Of a stretch of 64,000 nt of DNA, positions 39,803 to 51,523 are shown piece by piece. Within the stretch, counting starts at the first letter, position 1. Each line of letters starts with the position of its first letter. This DNA comes from Litoditis marina (Eukaryota > Nematoda > Chromadorea > Rhabditida > Rhabditidae). Under the pieces are notes generated by a model. It was not told the DNA's origin. It ran no database searches and saw only the letters and a program-made list of their open reading frames with translations. The translations under genes and the position numbers were made by a program. The stretch lies in assembly GCA_964036275.1 (NCBI GenBank), contig OZ038435.1, forward strand, positions 10,316,310 through 10,380,309, read 5' to 3'.

Positions 39803-40342
39803 AAAAAGGCATCGTTTTCTTAGTAAAATTTCGTACAACGCCGTACAAACATTACTAGTTCCAGAAGTAAGCGATAAAACTGCATAATAAGCGTACACAA
39901 TGATCAAAGTAATTACGTGGAATCGAACCACAATAACACTTGCGAAACTGATGCATTCAAAATTTATTTGCGAACTTGAAAAAATCAACCAACAATCGGG
40001 TACGAAAATGAAACTTTTCTTAATAATTTGAGCAGGCAGTACATCAGAAAAAACTCAACGTCATGTTCCGATTTCAACTTCAACATTCAAATCAACCAAA
40101 AACTACACCATCCTTTGCATAGTCACCAGATTTCAAGAAATCGATATCAAAAAGTTCTATCAATATTACAACTGTAACTTATATAGAGATCACATTACCG
40201 GAAAACAACCTAATATTAATGCCGAAAAATGAGCTACAGTGAGATACATTGGTTCCGATCTACATAAAACTAAATGATAAACAACAACACAACGTCAACA
40301 TAGTCAAATCCGAACCGATAACCAGAACACAGCAGAAATAAA

Positions 40343-43300
40343 TTACGCGTAACCTGCGAGCACATTGAAGAAATGGTACACTTCGTCCTGATCCATTACG
40401 GCGATGTGTGTCTTACAAACACGACAAGTGACTGGCAGGAAAATATCGTCAGCGGCTGTCTGTAACAAACAAAAATCAATAATAGTGCCTTTTTCTGTTC
40501 TTTAAAGCAGGACGATTATGTGGACCAATCCCGTGTCAACGGTCCTTGGTTTAAAGGACTGGAGCGTTCAGCGTTGTGATTGGACCACATAATCGTCCTT
40601 CTTTAACAAATTGTAAATTTGACAATACAAAGCGTTCTAATTTTCGTATTGGAAAATTAAACTTTGTTCTAAGACAGAAATAGAAGGCCACTTCACAATT
40701 TTTAATGGACTAGTTATATAACCATGTAACATAAGAACGATAAATATCGACTTTTGATCCGTTATATCAATCGATATAAGACAAAACCATTCAAAAATCA
40801 AGACTCAACTACTACTTTGAAAATCAATACTTCGAAATAAAACCATTAACCGTCAGTACGAGAAAACAAAGGAAACTGGCAAACGTTTTTGCGTTCGCTA
40901 ACAGACAAACTAGTTGAATGCTATCTGTGTTGTAACACGGCGTCATATACGTTGGAAACTATGTATGAGTCATCATTCGGGAACAGATTTTCCTCTATTA
41001 TTCCGAACTTTCACTGACTTTTTGTGTCATATTCTCGATTTCTACTAATTTTCTACTGGTATTCATCGTGGCCAGCTGTCGATAATAAAACATTTCATCT
41101 AACCAGTTTTTCGGTAACCTAACCTTTTCAGGTAGCCTGACCAGGTAACCGAGAGGTAAACCGAAATCAAACGGTAAGAACCGAATTTTGCGTGAGATAA
41201 ATAGGTAACATGATTTAGATTTCAGGTTACCAACGGTGTACCTATTCAGTAACTGAAAACCGGTTAGATTACCATAAAAGCCGGTTAGTTGAAGAATCGC
41301 CCATATTTTACGTGCCACCCATCCTTACCTGAGCCTTGTCTATGCCCAGTTTCCGTAGTCTCTGTCTCTCTTTCCGTTTCTCTTTTCCCGACTTTTCGAT
41401 GGTCAACTTCTCCGCGTCATCCACAACACAATTCTCCACGAACATTGCCCTGAAACACGGACGAATACTGTATACATGAGTTTCTGCTGTGTGAAAAGCA
41501 TTACTGTCCTTCTAACCAGGTAACATTGCTCTGGAAAACGGAGGAATACTGTAGACATCCGTTTCTGCTGTGAGGCAGTCTTTTTCTTTTACCTAGGGTA
41601 TACCATTACTTCTGACGTTTTTCGGGTGGGAAAATCGATTACTGCGCAGCACTGTTTCAAATTAAACCCCAATTGGAATCGGAACCAGTTCACGTGTAAA
41701 TCACGTGAATGAGACTCTAAACTAGTCGCAATTCGACGGAATCGAAAAAGTTGATCACTGATTCTCTACCAAATGCGCTTGGAGGCTGTTTTCGCGAGAG
41801 CCAATCGCATTTCTCCTAAAAATAAACGCCCTTTCAGAATTTCCAAAATGCCATCGATTGGATTGTGAAACAAAAAGTATAGCCTCAAACCATAAACACG
41901 AGACCCAGACAAGAAATGGTGATTAATTCATGGAACATGGTACCACATGTTCCGAAATTATAACACATGACCAGTTACCACCCCTATAGTCGCCATTTCT
42001 GGAAAAAGTGCTTCTTGAACCAATATTCAGCTTCCAATGATGCTAAAGTAATTTGGAATTTTTCGCTCTCACTTGTTTTTGATCGGTATTTTTTCTATAC
42101 TTCAAATTCAATGAATGTTCTTATTCCCGATAGCTGTCAATAGGGCAACATTGGTGTGAAACAGTGTCGATTGCGTCATTTGAACACCACCAAAAAACTG
42201 GTTGTTCCAGTTCAAGATGTGACTAGTTGTCGGTAAATCGGTAAAGCACGATAAAAAATGTCAATCAGCTGGTTTCAGTTATTGACAGATGATAAAAAAT
42301 CATCGCAATCCCTATATCATCAGTGTTACAGATCACTCTAGAACGACGTACGGAAACTAGACGAGCGTAAAGTACATGTAGTACGAAGTTCACAACTACT
42401 CTAGTGCCCACAACGTAATCGAACCGATGACCTATCTATAAAAGCCCAACATGAAAGTCTAGTTGGTGAAGAGATCAAATTCATCTAAACAGAAAATCGA
42501 TATACTTGGAACTACAATTCTCACCTGTACTGATCGTTGTACAATTCGTGTCGTTGACAGTCTCGGCTCAACAGAATCATGCAGCCGGGACACGAAAGAA
42601 CCGCGTCTGAACCGTCGTCAATTCGGGGTCTGAAAGGGAGGGCAAAGGTCAAAAGTCAAATGCAAAAATAAGAAACTTGAAACAAGCCGCAGTTTGGTTT
42701 ACCACGTAGGCGTTTACCATGTAGAACCTATTTACGGTGCCAAATTACCAATTATAACTATGAACTATAAAAAACCACACTACAAACTACAAACTGAGAA
42801 TGTGCTAAAATCGCAACCCCTTGCCACCATCCACCCTGCTACTGCCTGCTTTCTATTTGAGACTATTCTTGATTTTACATCAAATTGACTGTGAACCATC
42901 CTCCAATTGCCACCCGTCCAACCAGCTGCTGCCAGCCTTATTCGTCCCTCCCTACCATACTATGTACTACAAACTACAAGTGCACAAACAAAAGTTTGTC
43001 CCCTGTTTTTATCAACTCTTTCTGAGCCAAACTTGAATGAGCATGTCGTTATACTTTGAAGAAGGATGATTATGTGGTCCAATCGCAACGCTTCAGTCCT
43101 TTAAACTGCAATACATTTTCAATTGCAGTTTAAAGAACCGACGGGATTGGTCCACATAATCGTCCTGCTTCAAACTGAATGATCAGAATGCGACCACTCA
43201 CCTGCTGCCAGCCTCTTCTTCTTTCCATCCTCCCCCACCTCTCTCTAATACTTTTCAAACAAGTTGTTCCGGTTCAAACCAACCACCAGTAAGGTTTTCC

Positions 43301-46300
43301 GATCAAAGTAACGTGGAAATTCCTGATTTTGCCTGAGATTGGCTATGAACTACCAACCACCCAACTGCCACCCTCCACCCACCTGCTGCCAGCCTCTTTC
43401 TTCGCTCCTTCTTTCTCCTCTTTCTTTCCCTTCTTCGTCTTCCGTTGTTCCTGCACCCATTTCTCGTTCTCGTCATCCTCCTCTGCATCGTAGAAATCGA
43501 GGGCTTCCTGTACAGAAAACGCATAAAACCAGACCAGAAAAATTACTTGAACCAGGGTCGAAAGATTTCCAAAACACATTACATGGATAATACCATTCAC
43601 AACAAACGAAGAAAATTTCCAAAAAACCTATACTACACCCATGATCTATATTGAACCATACTACAATCTACAAAAAGGCGAAAAGTTCGTTACATAAAAT
43701 GCTACCTGTTTCATCTGTTTTTCTCGCTCCTTTGCCAACTTCTTGATCGGATTCTCATCTTCTTCTTCCTCTTCTTTTTCTTCTACCTTTTCTTTCTTCA
43801 GACACGACTTCAATGGAGATTTCGGCTACAAAGGACAAATATCATAATCTTCATTAGACGAATTTTTTTCAAAAATGAGTGTTTTATTAGAATTCTAGTG
43901 GAATAGTTCAAGAGGTCACCTTTTGAAAAATTGAAATTACCATTTGAACTCCATATAACCATGAGTTTGTGTAATCATCAGAAGAGTCATTTTTCAAATG
44001 AGTGCTTTATTAGGCACTTAGTTGAGTTAGTTGAGTCAAAAATCGGCACTCTCTCTCTTCTGATGCCACGCAACTACATTATTATTGAATGCATACCTTC
44101 CCTTCCTCTTTCTTAGTAACCGGGGGCGCATCGGTGCTCATTGGTGTGTTTTCCTCCTTCAATGAAACTGAAAAATAAAACATTTAAAATATATTGCCAA
44201 TATGCGTTCATCTGAAAAGCAACTCGACTACACCTAGCACCTATTTCTTCAGATGACTTAAAAATAACACCAAAATGTCTGCATTTTTCATCAGAACAGC
44301 TGAAATTTCCCAGAAAAAACTCATTTTTCCAAGAAAAAATTTCATTTTCTGGGTCAGAATATCGGTGAACATTGAAAACAGCTAATTTTTCTCAAAGGAT
44401 TTTTCTGCCTGAATAGGTGAAAACGATCAAATGACGTACCGTCGCCGCTTGGTTCCAGTGCCGGCATGTCTTCGTCATCTTCCATTGGAACATCGGCTGG
44501 CAGCTCCTCCACCGTCACTGGGGCGGCTGGAAACAAAACATGACTATCTCATGCAATAATTTGTGGCCAGATCTCCAGAAATGTAGGATAACACGAGGCT
44601 CAATCAATTTTCGACAGCAATTCAGATCAAAAACAATCAATAGGCATAAAAGTCATTGGAAATCTGGGAAATAGTAACCGACCCCCATCCGAGGTCATAT
44701 GCGTGATGGCGTAGTCGGAGATACTTCGGTCCAGCTCGTTCTCCATGTCATCCTCGAACTCGGAACGATGACCTGAATAGAAAAGGTTGGAAATGATGTT
44801 AAACAGAACTTTATTTTCGGAAATCCTAAATTAAAATAATCTTCTCCTGATCAAGGCGTTACATGAAATTCGCGGCATAGTCATTTTAATATTGAAAACC
44901 TCAGCTGATTACTTTAAGAGCAAAATATTCAATCAAACAACGCTTATTAGAGGAAAAACGCATAATTATCAAAATCGTGAACGTCCAGTTTAAAATTCGA
45001 GACAGAACTCAAAATCAACACAATGTACAGCTGGACCACCCTGCCCCCTAGTTGCCACCCACGTTGTCTGCTGCCACCCTGTTCCTGCTCCTTTCCATCC
45101 TCCAACTGACACTCCCGTCGCACTCCCGCCAATTTACGCAGTTCCTGCTGCAGTTCATCGTCAGAACTGAAAATAGATACGAATTACAAAAACGGCTGCC
45201 TCAAGAGGGAATCGAACGTGCCACCCGCGAAATTGAAGAAAAAAAACGTCGAGCTAGAGGCAGCGTTTTTAGACGATTACTTTATCGTGTGAACCTCGTA
45301 ATAAGCATAATTACCCCGTACATGCCAATTTAATCTGTAAGAACACATGACAAGTCACATGCTTGAACCATTATCACCTCATTGTAACGTGACAAAATGG
45401 TTTACGCAGCAATAGGTTCCTTGTGGATGAATCTCGTGTGCTGACAGTCCATAAATCTAAGTTCATCGCAATTTCGACGAGAACTGGGCTAACGGAAAGG
45501 CGGTCAATCATCGCCATAGATCCACTTCCGCATGCTTCCAAGCTCAAATTCATACCCCAGTAAGGTCCGACTAAGCGACAATAAGTAAGCCGTTTTTTGA
45601 TGTAAACACGGTAACATTTAGGATTTAACCTCAAAAGTAAACTGATTTTCATCTTTTCGGCTAAAAAGTAGTTCGTTTTTCGAACTTTTCTGACTATTCG
45701 GACAGCCTTGCTGGTGTATGCTCACATTAAACTGTGAGAATCCGTTTAGGCTCACTATTCACGAGAAAGTGTGTGACTACAAAGTACAGAGTTTCGAGAA
45801 ACCCATAAAACTCGGTGAACTTTAGTCTACAGTTCTACTATGACCCTGCTTGATTACGTTCTCTTACATCCCCCAAACCCAACCGAAGCCAATCGAAACT
45901 ACACCCACCATCTGACAACTTCTCACCCACAATACCAAACCAAGGTCCAACCCCCTCATCCGTCTACTCTCTACTCACACCAAACATCTCGAATCAGTCT
46001 GATACCAGCGCCATTTCCGATCAACAAGGCCAATTCACCTTCATTTACTTGTTTATCTAGAACAACGCATTCATCACCCAACAACTTCTCCCCCTTTTTC
46101 CAAAGCCAGTCCGCCCCGCCCCATTCCGGTTCTCCCCGTGGGCGCCGCTCATCGCAGACCGAGCGGCGCCAACCGTCTGCGCCCTCTCGCGAACACACAC
46201 TATTTATCGTTCTCTAGCCGACGAAAAACAAGGTTAGCGCCGGAAATGGGAGAAAAAGGAGTATATTGAGTGTATTGCGACTGACGACGAGTAGCGACGG

Positions 46301-48006
46301 AGAAAAAGAAGAGATTATGTCCATCTATCGATAAATGGACGGAAAAAGGCGAAAAATACACACAGCTGGCTGCTAATGGGATGGTCAACCGACGCGCGAA
46401 GAACCCCCTTTAAGGAGAGAAAATACACATGGGGGACCAACTTTGTGGAAACGTGAAAAGTGAGCAAAACAGAAGTGCGTTGAGCAAGCAGTCGATAGCG
46501 AATTTCGGAGAAAAAATCTAAAATGATACGTGACTGAAACGTGAGAAGTCAGAGCCAAAAATGCGAAAATTGGGGATAAATACACACCGGGGAACCAACT
46601 ACTCGCTGCCAGAAAACTGGTGAGCAGAATGGAATCGCATTCAGCTACTGCTGGAAAAATTCGAATAAACCCAATCGCAAACCCTTTACTGGGGAGAAAA
46701 TAAACACGGGGGACCAATTGTTGACTGTTCACATCCGGAAAAGGGTAAAACAGAAGAAGAGGGGAGTAAACTCCCGGTTGGTAACAAATTATCGCTCGCA
46801 ACCCGTTCATTTAGATGTTGTCAAGGCAAATTCTCCATTTAACCCGGTGTTTCGTTAGCACCAGCAGGTAACCGTTTACCCAGTCCACGGTTACCTGATA
46901 GGATGAGGTTAACCAAATACCCGGTTCCTCGTGGAATTGGCTACACCGGGAAATATAGATTCATCAATACCTCTAACCGCATTTCCCTCTACTTCTCAAG
47001 CTTACCAGGCAGACCGCGGAAAAGAGTTGCTTGTGCACCTAAGGCTAAGGAAGAGTAACTACAATCTCAAGAATAATGATTATGTATATTTCGCCCATTT
47101 AATCAAATCACAGACCCATCGCGACACAATAATCATTCCATCAAAACCAACGTGAAATCAGAAACCAAACATTCGCGTGATACGTTAATTAGCTGAGACG
47201 ATCTTCTCCTCATCACCAGTGACGTATTTCGCATTGGCTACCGTACTCCACTAATTAGTCTCTGACCCTGCCGTAATCTCATCTAAATTGTCATTTCAAA
47301 GTGAAAAGTGCACGTAAACACCGTGCGGTCAAACAATTAAACTGCTAAGATCATAAAACGGGCTAATTGAAGTTTGCCCGTACCGTCTGACACCAATTTA
47401 ACAAACTTCTAGAATGACCTAAATCATTCACTTATTTCTCGCCGGAAACTCAAAATCACCTGATTTCAAATTGAAATTGACGGCGCAAAACATCCACCGC
47501 CTGGTACACACACTAACAACATCTATAGTGCCCTATCGTTTAAACGCACAGTACATCTATCGTAATTGTTTGTGCACAGAAGAAAACGTTGTAAACAATA
47601 TCCTACCATATCGGTACTCTCAAAACAAGATTCACACCAACCTACGTACACACATACACCTCGTTGCAAAACAGTAAATTACTGTTTATACAGCGTGACT
47701 GTCATATATACTGATTTTCCCTCTCGTCGTCTGACGTCTCTTAGGGGCACACTCTATCTCTAGATTTGTTGCATTACAGTTTCGACCAAACGCGAATTTG
47801 TAATTAACAGAGCGCATTCCGAGTACCTGATGTCTACAGTACCGTTTCCGTATCCCAAACCACCGTACACAGAAGTAAATTGTATCTACAGTACCCCCAA
47901 CCAGCATTTCGTACCTCATTTCCTCATCACTGTCCGCCCCCTCCCGCCACTGTTCCCCCACATAATAGTCGTTGTCCAACTTTTCCATGGGGCGCAGGCG
48001 ACTCAT
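40343..48006 (-). CDS. EAPP: E2F-associated phosphoprotein (EAPP)
   Basis: EAPP is a nuclear phosphoprotein reported to bind E2F factors and affect cell-cycle transcription. Exons in coding order: 48006-47915, 45166-45063 (end uncertain, 45078 also in frame), 44772-44683, 44526-44440, 44167-44097, 43825-43706, 43507-43383, 42629-42525, 41449-41329, 40459-40343; about 343 residues against 285 in human. The N-terminal part is acidic ([33 protein letters not shown]) as in the family, then a Lys/Glu-rich linker and [19 protein letters not shown]. The diagnostic C-terminal block is [29 protein letters not shown], a basic region, then [19 protein letters not shown] and [10 protein letters not shown] at the end. 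Two CxxC pairs probably bind zinc. A GATTTCAG acceptor abuts the ATG directly, so the 5' UTR comes by trans-splicing or from an upstream exon. Confidence 0.92.
40501..40606. mobile_element. TTAA MITE, clean ends
   Basis: TTAA|AGCAGGACGATTATGTGGAC ... AATCGTCCTTCT|TTAA: both ends and the TTAA duplication are intact. It starts 42 bases upstream of EAPP exon 10. Confidence 0.8.
41095..41310. mobile_element. Decayed GGTTACC MITE
   Basis: CATCTAACCAGTTTTTCGGT ... GGTTAGTTGAAGAATCGCCC with diverged GGTAACC words. It ends 19 bases from the EAPP exon 9 donor. No TSD seen. Confidence 0.6.
42925..43240 (-). repeat. Copies of the EAPP exon 7 3' edge
   Basis: The exon 7 end and donor (minus strand GAGGCTGGCAGCAG|gtgggt, at 43377-43395) recur at 43199-43217 as AGGCTGGCAGCAG|gtgagt-like and at 42921-42938 as GGCTGGCAGCAG|ctgg. 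A TTAA MITE (43060-43172) lies between the two copies. Similar CTGCCACC words are at 42830. Confidence 0.65.
43060..43172. mobile_element. TTAA MITE
   Basis: GAAGGATGATTATGTGGTCC ... CCACATAATCGTCCTGCTTC; terminal bases diverged (TTGA/TTCAA). In EAPP intron 7. Confidence 0.7.
45167..47914. other. EAPP intron 1, no coding sequence recognised
   Basis: 2.7 kb. From about 46350 to 46780 a motif A(A)ATACACA..GGGG(A)ACCAA with flanking GGGAGAAAA recurs four times at irregular spacing, making overlapping open frames that are not genes. A degraded GGTTACC element is at about 46830-46942. A CTCRGAAC-family MITE is at 47662-47823. Confidence 0.5.
47662..47823. mobile_element. CTCRGAAC-family MITE, uninterrupted copy
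   Basis: CGTTGCAAAACAGTAAATTAC ... TAACAGAGCGCATTCCGAG. It shows the empty site (ACAGTTTCGACC) for the nested insertion at 15534. Confidence 0.75.
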
Positions 48007-49885
48007 CTGAAATCAATCGATAATAGGGGTTACTGTAGCTAGTACATGTAGTTGTGATAATTACTATAATCTTCACGTCACTTGATTACTTAATGGTGTA
48101 CTTATCTTCCATAACACAGGGTATACTGTAAGGCAATTGCATAGTCACGTGAAACATGTTAAACACAGCAGAACTCAGAAGCGTGCTATGACAAAGTGCA
48201 CGGTGCCTCATTAGAATGCTAACTTTACGTGACTATTCTATTTACTTCTGGTATATAGTGTTTATTTAACTATACTTTGCGTCGATAGCAAATTCATAGG
48301 GTCGCTAAACTCAGAAAAACATGAATGATCATTACGAAAAAAATTTCGTTTTCAATTTTATACTATTTAATGAATATTCCATTTACATTCATGAGCCGCT
48401 CAGATATTTGTGTGAATTCAGCTCGCAACACAATAATAATTGCCAGCCACCTGAGCCTTTGCTTGCTATTTCACAACCACCTCAAGCTGATCACTGGTAA
48501 AGCTACTATACTTAGTGAAAGTCACGTAAAATATAACAAAGCACATCCTAGCGAAGTACGTTCTCTTAATTTTCACTCAGTTACTTCACTCAAACTATGA
48601 ATCACACTTCAAAATGAACAAACGATGAAAACGTGAAAACTAGCGCTTTTTTGACAAAATAATTGGCCTGAGGTAACGAAATTCGGTAACATTGACCTAC
48701 CTTCGACAAATATAACTGACAGCTGGAACAACATGGTAGAAATAAGGGCAGTTCGACCTGTGACTGAACACAAAATAGTGAATTTAGTAAATTTCATTAA
48801 AAATTCGATCAACAAACACAAACAAACGAGTAAACAACAGAAAAAAGACACTTCACATGCAAAACGCATCAACCTCAAACCCACTTCTGTACACAATTTC
48901 ATCACAAACTTTGTCTCTACAGTAAACAGCTCATAGTTGACTAGAGATAACGTAGATCACAGAGAGCACAGACTAATATCACAGGTGAAATTACCGGGTT
49001 ACGAGATGAAGCACATAGTCAAACACTAACACACGTGGAAATGAAAACTAATCTGAAATTAACATACCCATAAAATAGAGGAAATAGGGTAAAAATAAAG
49101 AGAATGAAATTACATTGTGGACCTATTAAGCATTACGGAATAACAACAAACACCCACGAGACAGGAAAAAATCGATAATACTCCCCTCTCTCTGGCATCA
49201 AAGACTAGGCGAGTACACAATAAACACACGACACAATTGCCAGTCGGCCATGAAATATTATGACAAACACTATGACGTCATCGCCACTTTCACGAAAAAT
49301 CAATAAATAGAATGTTATAAACAACAGATTTGATCTAGCTAGCTTTATTCCCCTTTAAACTCACTAGTAAATTGACTATGTTCTCGAAAATTCGAATGTA
49401 ATCGAGTTAAAATAACCATTTCTCGCTTCTTTCGAAAAACTCAATTCAAAGCAACGTGAAATAGTTAAATAAATGCATCGAAAGAAAAAAACTCAATCAA
49501 AACTTTCCCCAAAAGCTATTATCAGCGGCGTATTATTGTCATGGAGACCATATAATAAAATCGGATTGCTAAAAATGAGAGTGAGCGGGGAATAGCTCTC
49601 GGCAATACATACAATAACAACAGAAATTCGAGGCGAGCAAATAGAGACAGAGCGCACACGCTCAAAACATGGTTATTGATCCGTGCCATATTGGCTGAAA
49701 TCCAATTCCAGAAACAACTCTTTTTTCCAGAAACCGACTTGTTAACCAAGTAACCGGGATCCGAATAAGAATCAGTTGTCTCTAGAAACCAAAGCGTTTT
49801 GAAATTTTTTGAACAAGTTGTAAAAGTGGCATTATTTTTCCAATTTTCCCAATATAGAAAAATATAACGGTGTGTATTGTCAAAC

Positions 49886-50098
49886 CTACACTTTGTTCTA
49901 GAATAGTACAGAATGCCTCTTTCACAACTCTTTAAATGGCAAACTCTCATGTTTTGATGACAGTCTGATAGACAGACGCCTGGAACTTCATCCTCTGCAT
50001 AGCCAGAATATCCTCCAATTGCCAGTCCAAGGGGAGAGAGGAAGCTATATCCGTAGGGAAGTCGTCCACCACAGTTAGAAGAGGCTCTATTTTCAGGT
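49886..50098 (-). other. Cys-rich open frame, possible exon fragment
   Basis: The frame is open over 198 codons with acceptor TTTTCCAG at 50099 and a possible donor at 49885. The peptide includes NCGGRLPYGYSFL and GVCLSDCHQNM. However, the last third (SCERGIL...) is the terminal repeat of the MITE at 49811-49935, so it cannot all be conserved protein. No family recognised. Confidence 0.2.
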
Positions 50099-50176
50099 CT
50101 GGAAAAGATTCTTGTCAATCTTTCTGTTCTTTTGATCCTTTCTAATGTTCTTTTTGAAGCGGGTTCTTTTGGTGTA

Positions 50177-50300
50177 TTAAAGAAGGACGATTATGTGGTC
50201 CGATCGCAACGCTTCAGTCCTTTAAACTGCAATACATTTTTCAATTACAGTTTAAAGGACCGTTGACACGGGATGGGTCCATATCATCGTCCTGCTTTAA
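50177..50300. mobile_element. TTAA MITE
   Basis: ATTAA|AGAAGGACGATTATGTGG ... ATCATCGTCCTGCTTTAA. Confidence 0.75.
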
Positions 50301-51523
50301 AACTTGTTATATATCCTAGATCACGGCTTCATAAATATTATTATTCAATGATAAGTATGAGTCCTTTCCGACCAATTAGTGGACTCCTCAAATTGACCTA
50401 TACCATTATTGACTATTTCCAGCCGCTAAACGGGACGAACCACTATGAGTAAAACGTGAGACGGCCGCGACATTGTCGTTGCCGTCTCAGATTTAACTGT
50501 TCTTTATCAGCCTGCGCCTCCTCAAAACATATGCTATTTTCTTGGGTAAAATTTGTCACGGCAGCGACATTGTCGTTGCCGTCTCAGTTTCGACTCAGTC
50601 GGCGGCGGCCGAGTCAATGAATTCTCAGAGCAGCTCTAGTGAGTCCGGCCCGGTGCAGCCACCAGAGCAGTGTGCTGGAGGTGACTACTCGGAACGCGCT
50701 CTGTTAATTACAAATTCGCGTTTAGTCGAAACTGTTCTGCAACAAATCTAGAGAAATAGTGTGCCCCGAAGAGACGAAAGACGACGAGAGGAAAAATCAA
50801 TATATATGACAGCCACGCTGTATAAACAGTTATTTACTGTTTTGCAACGACGCCTGTTCTGAGTACTCGTTTCAGTTTTGCTACCAAAAGTACCAAACAC
50901 TAATAGTATGGTGAGAGTAACCGAGAAGAAAATAAGTGTTACTTTATCTCTAATCAATCCAGCCGCGTACCCGTCACTATTGATCGTAAACGACGTACCC
51001 GGAACAGAAAAGAAATATCGATTATTTTCAGTAAAAGGATGACCTACCCGGTCTGGTTAGCCCGGCCCGGTGCAGCCACCAGAGCAGTGTGCTGGAGGTG
51101 ACTACTCTTCGAGTGGGGACCATAAGGCCGTCAGGGATCCCGTTTGGGTACTGTTTACGCACCCTCGCGTACTCCTCTTGGTTCTCTTGTCTCTAAAACA
51201 GGTACTTTGATTTTCAGTCCGAAGTGTTCCAAAGCTAGTCTTATCATTGACATCAGTTAAAAACTGCTTTTAACAAACTTGTTGTTTAAAAGTGCAAGAA
51301 TGAGATAAATCAGAACTCATGGTGCTATTGTTTAGTACTCAACAGAAATAGTAAAACTGATGGAGAACTGCTCAATCTAGAATGTGTTTCTCTTCCGATA
51401 CCTCCGTTTTAATTCAAAATTGTAAGAGTACATGGGTAAAGGAGAGAGAAACAGAGAAATGGAGAGAAAGAGAAAGAGAGAGAGAAACAGAGAGAGAAAC
51501 AGAGAAACGGAGGAAAAAAGAAA

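Larger units (their letters stand above)
48007..51523. other. Intergenic, EAPP 5' side to OS-9-like 3' side
   Basis: No gene that I can support. Contents: a TCACGTGAA repeat at 48143-48240; an AGTTGT(A/G)AAAG inverted-end MITE at 49811-49935; a TTAA MITE at 50177-50300; a direct repeat of CGACATTGTCGTTGCCGTCTCAG at 50468 and 50570; an inverted CTCRGAAC MITE at about 50693-50875; an exact repeat of about 48 bp at 50646 and 51064 (GCCCGGTGCAGCCACCAGAG...); and a GA tract at 51440-51513. Confidence 0.5.

Noticed and set aside
45840..46217. 125-codon Pro/Ser-rich frame on the plus strand
   Set aside because: Low complexity, opposite to and inside the EAPP intron, no domain and no splice context.
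46385..46810. 141-codon open frame on the minus strand in EAPP intron 1
   Set aside because: It is produced by irregular tandem repeats; the repeated peptide [15 protein letters not shown]-like pieces follow the DNA repeat.
49522..50118. 198-codon Cys-rich open frame resembling a PAN-type Cys pattern
   Set aside because: Its Cys-containing C-terminal part is the inverted end of a MITE (49811-49935) and it does not start with ATG, so the resemblance is not trustworthy.
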